From contig JAUXJL010000164.1 in the NCBI GenBank assembly GCA_030624805.1, forward strand, positions 1 through 5,443: a stretch of 5,443 bases of DNA. Direction: 5' to 3'. Source of the DNA: Acidimicrobiia bacterium. Its GTDB lineage: Bacteria; Actinomycetota; Acidimicrobiia; Spongiisociales; SHLN01. Below are positions 1 to 5,040 of the stretch, piece after piece. A program made the position numbers and the translations under genes. Within the stretch, counting starts at the first letter, position 1. Every line of letters starts with the position of its first letter. Under the pieces are notes generated by a model. The model worked only from the letters and a program-made list of their open reading frames with translations. It ran no database searches and was not told the origin of the DNA.

Positions 1-165
1 GGCCCTCGCCACTCTTTTCTGTCGGATTTACGACCCACCGATTGACCTCCCGGGCGCTGAGCTTGTTCCCCGACTTACGTATGCGACGTCTTACCCTTTT
101 GAACGGTGCGGCAGTCAACGCCGGCGGTTACTGGACTGATGGCCACGGCCACCACCTTTATTTGT

Positions 166-185
166 GGGAAGGCCAGGCCTTACCC
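166..185. repeat. Near-perfect inverted repeat, AAGGCC-A-GGCCTT core
   Basis: GGG-AAGGCC, a single central A at 175, then GGCCTT, an unpaired A at 182, and CCC. The 6-base arms are perfect, and the outer GGG/CCC pairs once the A is bulged. With a one-base centre this looks more like a palindromic protein-binding site or chance symmetry than an RNA hairpin, because a one-base loop cannot close at full stem length. No function is assigned. Confidence 0.4.
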
Positions 186-238
186 GCCTGTCCGCATCGC
201 TCGTTCCAGATCACATTTTGGAAACTCGAGACCGAGCT

Positions 239-258
239 CCCCTGTCCCGACACAGGGG
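239..258 (-). terminator. Stem-loop downstream of the methyltransferase, possible terminator
   Basis: CCCCTGT at 239-245 and ACAGGGG at 252-258 form a perfect 7-base-pair stem with a 6-base loop. It starts 36 bases past the methyltransferase stop codon, as read on the minus strand. No T-run follows in that direction, so it is not a classical intrinsic terminator. GC-rich actinobacteria often end transcripts at hairpins without a U-tract, which keeps the idea possible. It could equally be an mRNA 3'-end stabiliser or chance. Confidence 0.3.
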
Positions 259-294
259 CCGGCCGCGGCTAGCCACCCATCGAGAGGACGCCGA

Positions 295-1191
295 CTACTT
301 TCTGCCATGGGTGATCGCATGCACCGGATTGATCTCTACCACACCGACGTCCTTGAACCCGTGCCGCTCGAAGAGGTCCAGGTAGAAGGCAATCGGCAAG
401 AGCTGATCGTCAATGAGAGCCTCGAAGAACTGGACGCCGGACATGATCCGGCCCGGAACCGTTCGCAGGCCCTCGGCTGTGTCGGGAAACGGGAAGTCCG
501 AATTCAGGAAAAACCCACCCGGCTTCAATGCCCGATAGATCGCCGCCGTCACCGCCTCGATGTCACGGCACTCATGCATCGAGACGTTAATAGTGACCAG
601 GTCAAACTCATCCTCGGCTTCGAGATCCTCCATCGTTGAATGTACGAGCGTCACGCGATCACTCAGCCCGGCATCGTCCACCCGGGACCGGGCAGATCCC
701 AGCGAGTAGGAGTCTCCGTCGAGGCCCGTCAACTCCAGTTGCGGAAATTGGGTGGCGAGGCGCACCAGCCCAACGCCGGTGCCGCAGGCGAGCTCGAGGG
801 CCCGCCTTCCTTTACTCAATCGTTCGTCAGCACCGGGGACTTGCGAAATGCCACCCGGAATGAAGCGAGTATTGAACGCTCCCCCGGTCTCTGCCACCCC
901 CTCGATCCAGCCCGGTCCGGTTTCATCCCACCAGATTCGTTTGCCAGAGGGGAGATTCTCTGAGAACGTCGGGAATAGTTCCGGCTGATTCATGACCTTG
1001 AACAGGCCACCCAGGTAAGCAGGTGAACCGCGGTCCAGCAGGAGGGTCGCTACATGAGGTGCAAGTTCGTAACTACCGTCTTCATGACCGTCGAGGACCC
1101 CTGCTCCGTAGGCGGCCCGGCACCACACGCCGGCATAGAAAGAGTCGATGCCCGCCACCTTGGCCAGCTGGTCGGGAGTCACTTTGCCCAA
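295..1191 (-). CDS. Class I SAM-dependent methyltransferase, 5' end interrupted
   Basis: Likely transfers a methyl group from S-adenosylmethionine to a small-molecule substrate that cannot be named; cytosolic. Residues 1-50 are the end of a winged-helix-like N-terminal domain (TPDQLAKVAG, then a helix ending GAGVLD and a short YELAP wing), as in Rv2258c-like methyltransferases. The Rossmann domain begins near residue 129. Motif I is ALELACGTGVG (131-141). The acidic residue for the SAM ribose is D158 or D160 in LTGLDGDS. MEDL (187-190) should contact adenine, EFDLVTINVSMHE (195-207) is motif IV, and LKPGGFF (222-228) the following strand. The first start in this uninterrupted frame is a TTG at 1191 with only a weak ribosome binding site. 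Family homology clearly continues upstream of it, across a TGA at 1246-1248, to an ATG at 1302. The 298-residue product would therefore lack its first N-terminal helices. The catalytic domain is intact and the stop is TAG at 295-297. The family call is firm; whether the gene is functional is open. Confidence 0.85.
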   Translation of the reverse strand: MGKVTPDQLAKVAGIDSFYAGVWCRAAYGAGVLDGHEDGSYELAPHVATLLLDRGSPAYLGGLFKVMNQPELFPTFSENLPSGKRIWWDETGPGWIEGVAETGGAFNTRFIPGGISQVPGADERLSKGRRALELACGTGVGLVRLATQFPQLELTGLDGDSYSLGSARSRVDDAGLSDRVTLVHSTMEDLEAEDEFDLVTINVSMHECRDIEAVTAAIYRALKPGGFFLNSDFPFPDTAEGLRTVPGRIMSGVQFFEALIDDQLLPIAFYLDLFERHGFKDVGVVEINPVHAITHGRK

Positions 1192-1302
1192 CTCGTTGAT
1201 CTTTTCGAACAGTCCATGCGAGAGCCCGATTTCGATTGTCTTTACTCATACAAAGCCCGCGGCCTGTTCCAACAATGCCGCGGCGGGTTCCTTCGCTTCC
1301 AT
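1192..1302 (-). pseudogene. Original 5' end of the methyltransferase gene, cut by in-frame TGA
   Basis: Read on the minus strand in the same frame as the methyltransferase, an ATG at 1302-1300 opens 18 codons (MEAKEPAAALLEQAAGFV). A TGA follows at 1248-1246, then IEIGLSHGLFEKINE leads without a break into LGKVTPDQL of the main frame. That passage is the typical N-terminal helix of this methyltransferase family (isoleucine-glutamate-hydrophobic-Gly, then GLFE, then T-P-x-x-L). The ATG has a perfect GGAGG at 1312-1308 with a 5-base spacer, so this is where translation should begin. The full product would be 335 residues. The stop could come from one base change (CGA or TGG to TGA), from a sequencing error, or mark a gene in decay. 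Confidence 0.75.
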
Positions 1303-1307
1303 CCCGA

Positions 1308-1312
1308 CCTCC
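1308..1312 (-). promoter_or_regulatory. Strong Shine-Dalgarno site for the ATG at 1302
   Basis: GGAGG on the minus strand, 5 bases before the ATG at 1302-1300. It decides that the ancestral methyltransferase start is 1302 and not the TTG at 1191, which has no comparable site. Confidence 0.7.
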
Positions 1313-1407
1313 ATTCACCGTTCTCGTTCGTCAGCTGGGTTGACCATACGCAATCGAAACCGGTGCCGCAGCCGGGCGGGTAGGTTTGGTTCGGCATGGG
1401 GAAATGA

Positions 1408-1415
1408 AGAGGAGG
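1408..1415 (+). promoter_or_regulatory. Strong Shine-Dalgarno site for the leader ORF at 1420
   Basis: AGAGGAGG followed by 4 bases (CGTA) and the GTG at 1420. It is the best ribosome binding site on the plus strand of this window. It belongs to the truncated hydrolase ORF, not to the PPOX gene, so ribosomes for the PPOX and hydrolase genes may load here and pass down by stop/start overlap. I could not identify a convincing promoter in 1303-1407. Confidence 0.65.
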
Positions 1416-1419
1416 CGTA

Positions 1420-1542
1420 GTGACGCAACGACCAGCATGGTTCAACGATTCGCAGTTTTCATTCGAGAGCAAATCCATGGACATGGACGGCTCAACAGTT
1501 CACTACCTCGACGAGATCCGCAAGTGGTGGCCGGGGACGTGA
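1420..1542 (+). pseudogene. N-terminal fragment of a haloalkane-dehalogenase-like alpha/beta hydrolase
   Basis: A 40-codon ORF starts at GTG and ends at TGA. Residues 1-32 read RPAWFNDSQFSFESKSMDMD, then GSTVHYLDE, matching the usual opening of haloalkane-dehalogenase-like hydrolases: a P-W segment, F/Y-x-F-E-S, an acidic strand, then the D-G-x-x-[VI]-H-Y-[LV]-D-E hairpin. In intact enzymes this is followed at once by G-x-G-P, a hydrophobic strand and the oxyanion HG motif. Here it breaks off into IRKWWPGT and a stop, and no other frame resumes the fold. The nucleophile, acid and histidine regions are all absent, so it cannot be a catalyst. The junction lies near position 1516. Its TGA (1540-1542) overlaps the GTG of the PPOX gene in a GTGA, so the remnant may still work as a leader that delivers ribosomes. 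It is unrelated in sequence to the full hydrolase at 1982. The homology call is from memory of the motif. Confidence 0.65.
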
Positions 1543-1985
1543 CCGGCATGGCGCTCGTCAAGGCCCTGTCGGTGGCGGACGGCGGCCTCGGCGTTGTGTC
1601 AACTGCTCGACCCGATGGAACGGTGCACTCGTCGGTGGTGACTGCCGGCCTGATGCCCCACCCGGTGACCGGTGTGGAGACCGTGGCCTTCGTCGTCTTC
1701 GGCAGCGCTCGCAAGCTCGGATTCTTCCGGAAATCCGGGAGAGCGTCGCTCGTGTTTCGGGCCGGGTTTCAATGGGCCGGCGTTGAAGGCCAGGTCGACA
1801 TCATCGGCCCGGACGATCCCCTCACCGACTTCCCCGACGATGGAATCGCCGAGTTGCTACGCCGGGTGTTCAGGGCGGCAGGAGGCACCCACGACGATTG
1901 GGACGAGTACGACCGGGTAATGGCCGCCGAACGCCGGGCGGCCATCTTCGTTCATCCCGAGCGCATTGTCGGCAGCGCCCCATGA
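1539..1985 (+). CDS. PPOX-class oxidoreductase, probably F420-dependent
   Basis: A 148-residue split-beta-barrel flavin/deazaflavin enzyme of the pyridoxamine-5'-phosphate-oxidase fold, closest in pattern to the Rv1155-like F420-dependent PPOX group. These are cytosolic dimers that reduce varied substrates with F420H2. Visible are strand one with GLGVVSTARPDGTVHSSVV (16-34), then LMPHPVTG (38-45), the SARKLGFFRKSGRASLVFR segment (56-74), where basic residues would contact the cofactor phosphate, the WAGVEGQVDIIGPDDP strands (79-94), and the family C-terminal signature AAGGTHDDWDEYDRVMAAER (113-132), ending in a strand with HPERIVG. The frame is open back to 1386, but that extension lacks family similarity. 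GTG at 1539 was chosen because it overlaps the upstream stop as GTGA; ATG at 1548 is the alternative. The stop overlaps the next gene's ATG (ATGA), indicating an operon. The F420 preference is inferred from the subfamily pattern; FMN is possible. The substrate is unknown. Confidence 0.82.
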   Translation: MTGMALVKALSVADGGLGVVSTARPDGTVHSSVVTAGLMPHPVTGVETVAFVVFGSARKLGFFRKSGRASLVFRAGFQWAGVEGQVDIIGPDDPLTDFPDDGIAELLRRVFRAAGGTHDDWDEYDRVMAAERRAAIFVHPERIVGSAP

Positions 1986-2827
1986 CCGAGACATCGATGC
2001 ATATCGAAACTGTGTCGATCGAAACCGAAACCGATCCCCTCGACGGCCTCCTCTACCTGCCGGCCGACCGAGACGTGGTCGGGGCCGTGCAAATGATGCA
2101 CGGCAACACGATGAACTTCTACGTTGGCCCGCCCCGCTTCTTGCCCCCTTACCTGACTTCAATCGGATTGGCCTGCCTGGCGTACAACCGGCGTGGTCAT
2201 GACGTCCTGGCGAACAGAGACAGTCGCGACCTGGAGGGCGGCGCCTATCAGACGATGGCCGAAGCTATCGAAGACAACCGGCTCGCCCGAGGCTGGCTGG
2301 ATGCTCGGGGGTTCCCACCGCCGTTCGTAGTGGGCCACTCGCACGGTGGGATGTTGGGAGTGCGCCACGTGACGGAGTATTCGGACACTCCCGGCCTTGT
2401 CTTACTGTCGGCCCACCGGGGCGGGGAAACTATCATGCGGCTGATGGCCGACAACGGCCTCATGGCCGCCGATCGTTACGACACGATCACAGCGGAAGCC
2501 CGCCGCCTGTTGAAACGCGGTCACGGCGATCAATTGATGCTCGTCCCGGGGTGGTGGTACGTGATCTCGGCCACCACCTATGTCGACTTCCTCGATAACT
2601 GCCCCGACATCGTGGCGCTGGCTTCAGATATTCCGTGCGAAACGCTGTTCGTCCGGAGCCGGGAAGAGCCTGCTGAGGTGTATCCAGCTGAGGAGCTGGC
2701 CGAACGCAGTCGGGCGCCCGTAACCATCGAGATCCTTGATGCCGGCGGCCATTACTACGTCGGGGGCGAGGATCTCGTAGCCACCGCGGTGAGTGGATGG
2801 CTCAAGGCACGGATCGGAACTAACTGA
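1982..2827 (+). CDS. Alpha/beta hydrolase, serine esterase/lipase type
   Basis: A 281-residue cytosolic alpha/beta-hydrolase with no signal peptide; probably an esterase or related acyl hydrolase of unknown substrate. The oxyanion region is MMHGN (38-42). The nucleophile elbow is GHSHGG (118-123) with Ser120. The general base is His257 in DAGGHYY. After strand 7 (ETLFVRS) the usual G-x-x-D acid position reads REEPAE, so the third triad member would be a glutamate (Glu228 or Glu229) or lie elsewhere. The middle segment 145-215, with a Trp/Tyr-rich PGWWYV, looks like the cap domain that shapes the substrate pocket. ATG at 1982 is chosen from the 4-base ATGA overlap with the PPOX stop; there is no good ribosome binding site, consistent with translational coupling. 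ATG at 1997 is an alternative. The 3' end overlaps the convergent transporter gene by 8 bases. The fold is certain; the function is not. Confidence 0.85.
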   Translation: MTETSMHIETVSIETETDPLDGLLYLPADRDVVGAVQMMHGNTMNFYVGPPRFLPPYLTSIGLACLAYNRRGHDVLANRDSRDLEGGAYQTMAEAIEDNRLARGWLDARGFPPPFVVGHSHGGMLGVRHVTEYSDTPGLVLLSAHRGGETIMRLMADNGLMAADRYDTITAEARRLLKRGHGDQLMLVPGWWYVISATTYVDFLDNCPDIVALASDIPCETLFVRSREEPAEVYPAEELAERSRAPVTIEILDAGGHYYVGGEDLVATAVSGWLKARIGTN

Positions 2828-3740
2828 CGGCCCGTCCGAACAGGGCTACCAGGATCGCACCGACCAGGATCAGGCTGGTCCCGACCAGCAGCCGAACATC
2901 GGGCCGCTCCTGGGATGCGCCCAGCAAAACCGGCCCGACGAAGATCACCACTGGTGTTGACAGCTGCTGGAGGCTGACCACTTCGCCTACCTGAATGAGA
3001 TCAAACGCCGTCCACTGGGCGGTGATGGCAAAACCGGCGCTCACTCCCCCCAAAACAAGCCAGACCGCCATCGAGCGTCGCAGCCGCACCCAGTCACCGG
3101 TCAGGATCCGGGTGGTGATGTGCATGCACGGCACGGTGACTGCGACCCCGATCGCGAGGCCAAGAAGCGGCTTGTTGGACTGATCGAGGGCGTAAGTAAC
3201 GAAGATCGGGCTAATTGAGAACATCAACGTGGCAGCCAATACTGCAGCCCATCCGATTGAAGAGCCGGGAGCCTCGTTCTTCCGACCCATGGCCACCGTG
3301 GCAACACCGACCGTCACCGCTGCCACACCGACCCACGCGACCGATCGCAGCTCCTGGGAGATAACAGCAGCCGCGATCAACGCTGCCATTACCGGGTTGG
3401 TCGACAGAACCGACGCCGTCCGCGAGGGACCAATCCTCTGCTGGCTTACGGCGAATAGCGTCCATCCGACGAGAAAGTGAACCAGTGAAGCCGCCACGAA
3501 CCATCCAATCGCGCCTGCCGGTATCGAACCAACATCGCCGAGCTCCCCGGTGAACGCCGCGGCCAAGACCAGGGCGGCGAACATCGCTGTCACCATTGCC
3601 GTGGTGGCGGCCATCGCGTTGGTTTGTCGGTTCACCCCGCGATTTGACAGTTGCGAGAACCCGAAAGCGATGCCGGCCAAGGCGGCCCAGACGACCCCGG
3701 AAGTCACGGGGCTCGTCGCAGCCGAACGTGTGGCGTACAT
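2820..3740 (-). CDS. EamA/DMT-superfamily membrane transporter
   Basis: A 306-residue integral inner-membrane protein of the drug/metabolite transporter superfamily, with two EamA halves of about five helices each (roughly residues 15-152 and 161-304). Evidence is the alternation of hydrophobic helices and short polar loops, the length typical of the family (about 300), and the matching half-ends: RIGPSRTASVLSTNPVMAAL (102-121) closing half one, and IQVGEVVSLQQLSTPVVIFV closing half two. Both show the conserved small-residue/Pro helix of EamA repeats. Members export amino acids, nucleobases, drugs or other small metabolites; the substrate cannot be read from sequence. The ATG at 3740 is the first start after an in-frame TAG about 34 bases upstream; no clear ribosome binding site precedes it. 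The gene follows the aminotransferase in the same direction after 77 bases, so co-transcription is plausible. Tail to tail with the hydrolase; no terminator is visible at the junction. Confidence 0.88.
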   Translation of the reverse strand: MYATRSAATSPVTSGVVWAALAGIAFGFSQLSNRGVNRQTNAMAATTAMVTAMFAALVLAAAFTGELGDVGSIPAGAIGWFVAASLVHFLVGWTLFAVSQQRIGPSRTASVLSTNPVMAALIAAAVISQELRSVAWVGVAAVTVGVATVAMGRKNEAPGSSIGWAAVLAATLMFSISPIFVTYALDQSNKPLLGLAIGVAVTVPCMHITTRILTGDWVRLRRSMAVWLVLGGVSAGFAITAQWTAFDLIQVGEVVSLQQLSTPVVIFVGPVLLGASQERPDVRLLVGTSLILVGAILVALFGRAVS

Positions 3741-3817
3741 TTCGAGTTTTGGACGGCGATGATTAAAACGATCCTATGGCCTGGAACCGCTCGCAACCTG
3801 ATGAGAGCAACCACGAG

Positions 3818-4984
3818 TCACCGTGCGACGGCGACCTCGATCCGATCGATCGCTTCGTCGAGGATCGCACGCGACGTGCCGAAGTTGACACGAAGGAAAC
3901 CCTCACCCGAGGGCCCGTAGTCGCCTCCGGAGGAGAGAGCGACGCGGGCCTCCTCGAGTAGGAATGTGGCAGGCTCCGAGCCGATGTCGAATTGCCGCCA
4001 GTCGGTCCAAAGAAGGTAGCTGGCTGAAGGAACTGAGGTGACCAGGGATCGGTCTATCGCCCCGAGCCTCGTGACCACGTGATCTCGCATCTCAATGAGG
4101 TGACTGTTGAGGGCCTCGAGCCACGGGTCTCCGCCGGTGAATGCGGCAATCGTTGCCTCGTAACCGGGTAGAGACGTCAATTTGCGCTGCCGCGTTGGGA
4201 CCGCTCGGATCTGATCGTGAAGCTTCCGGCTTCCGGCAATGGCGAACCCACATCTCAGGCCGGCGAAGTTGAACGCTTTGGAGGCAGCCGACGCCGTGAT
4301 AGTGCGTTCGGCGATCGTAGGCGTGACGGTTGCGAACGGCACGTGCAGCGCCTCATGGGCGAGACCGGAGTGAACCTCATCCGACACCACAAGAACGCCG
4401 TGCTGCTCCGCCAGATCCGCTATCGCCTGCATTTCCTCGATCGTGAATACCGTGCCGGTCGGATTGTGAGGATTGCAGTGCAGGTAGAGCCGGACCGACT
4501 CCTGGGCGAAGGCCTCCGCAAGGGCTCCGAGGTCGAGCTCCCACCGTTGGCCTGAGTGCACCATCGGGACCCAGAGGGGTAGCCGCCCCGCATCTTCGAT
4601 CACAACTCGAAACGGGTAATAGACCGGATCGGTCAGCACAACCGGGGTGCCCGGTTCGGTGAACTGTGCGATTGCTATTTCGAGCACGCGCATCGTATCG
4701 GGGGTGATCGACACCATCGACGGATCTATCGACCAACCGTGCCGCCGGCTCATCCAGCCGGCTACGGCCTCACCGAACTCGCTGGTGCCACGTTCCGGTG
4801 GTTCTGGCGGGTATCCGAAGTCACCACCCTCGAGCAAACTCTCCAGCCGTTCAGCGATTACAGGAGCTACCGCAAAGTCCATTTCGGCGACCCAGAGTGG
4901 AATCACGTCATCCGGATATCGCCGCCATTTGAGGCTGCGTCTTTGGCGTGCGGTCGCGAGGTCGATGTCAAAGAGGTCGGACAA
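3818..4984 (-). CDS. MalY/PatB-type PLP-dependent aminotransferase / C-S lyase
   Basis: A 388-residue fold-type I PLP enzyme, full length for the MalY/PatB family (cystathionine beta-lyase and related C-S lyases, cleaving cystathionine or cysteine conjugates to a thiol, pyruvate and ammonia). The opening FDIDLATARQRRSLKWRRYP and PLWVAEMDF (29-37) are diagnostic of the subfamily. DPVYYPF (119-125) carries the tyrosine that stacks on or near PLP, NPHNPTG (171-177) is the cofactor motif with Asn174, SDEVHSG (201-207) has Asp202 for the pyridine nitrogen, Lys236 in SAASKAFNFAG forms the Schiff base, and Arg365 in FLRVNFGT binds the substrate carboxylate. The usual TPG after strand one reads TPD (94-96). 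The start is a TTG at 4984: an in-frame TAA about 10 bases upstream excludes anything longer, and the N-terminus matches the family. The ribosome binding site is weak. The next gene downstream is an EamA transporter. Aminotransferase activity on another substrate is the alternative. Confidence 0.87.
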   Translation of the reverse strand: MSDLFDIDLATARQRRSLKWRRYPDDVIPLWVAEMDFAVAPVIAERLESLLEGGDFGYPPEPPERGTSEFGEAVAGWMSRRHGWSIDPSMVSITPDTMRVLEIAIAQFTEPGTPVVLTDPVYYPFRVVIEDAGRLPLWVPMVHSGQRWELDLGALAEAFAQESVRLYLHCNPHNPTGTVFTIEEMQAIADLAEQHGVLVVSDEVHSGLAHEALHVPFATVTPTIAERTITASAASKAFNFAGLRCGFAIAGSRKLHDQIRAVPTRQRKLTSLPGYEATIAAFTGGDPWLEALNSHLIEMRDHVVTRLGAIDRSLVTSVPSASYLLWTDWRQFDIGSEPATFLLEEARVALSSGGDYGPSGEGFLRVNFGTSRAILDEAIDRIEVAVAR

Positions 4985-5040
4985 GATCCCAGCTTACAAT
5001 TGCCCAGCTTGGGTGCTGAGTGTTCGTGGGATTTCTTCAG

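Larger units (their letters stand above)
1..294. other. Unassigned left-edge region without a recognised gene
   Basis: I find no gene here that I can support. A plus-strand frame is open from the left edge to about position 272, but its translation (Trp, His and Cys scattered, no recognisable motif, no ribosome binding site inside) resembles no family I know. The minus-strand frames are broken by stops in the parts I translated. The stretch holds two inverted repeats, listed separately (166-185 and 239-258). It lies just downstream of the methyltransferase stop codon, so it may be its 3' flank, or the remains of a gene whose other part lies left of the window. A partial gene entering from the left on the plus strand cannot be fully excluded. 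Confidence 0.4.

Noticed and set aside
106..639. Long plus-strand ORF opposite the methyltransferase
   Set aside because: Its translation is rich in Arg, Pro and His with no motif, and it runs antisense to a clear methyltransferase catalytic domain; long shadow frames are expected in GC-rich DNA.
1246..1248. TGA read as selenocysteine or as a reassigned sense codon
   Set aside because: Neighbouring genes (1985, 2827, 3818) end at TGA, so the code is standard. The position is in an N-terminal helix, not a redox site, and no stable hairpin of SECIS type is evident just after it.
1386..1538. N-terminal extension of the PPOX gene back to 1386
   Set aside because: The extra 51 residues show no PPOX similarity and overlap, in another frame, the hydrolase remnant, which has the ribosome binding site.
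3741..3817. Promoter for the transporter (TTGCGA and TAGGAT on the minus strand)
   Set aside because: The two boxes are only 14 bases apart and TAGGAT is a poor match, so the evidence is insufficient.
4999..5013. Short inverted repeat CCCAGCTTGGG before the aminotransferase as an operator or terminator
   Set aside because: Only four base pairs with a three-base centre and no T-run; too weak to separate from chance.
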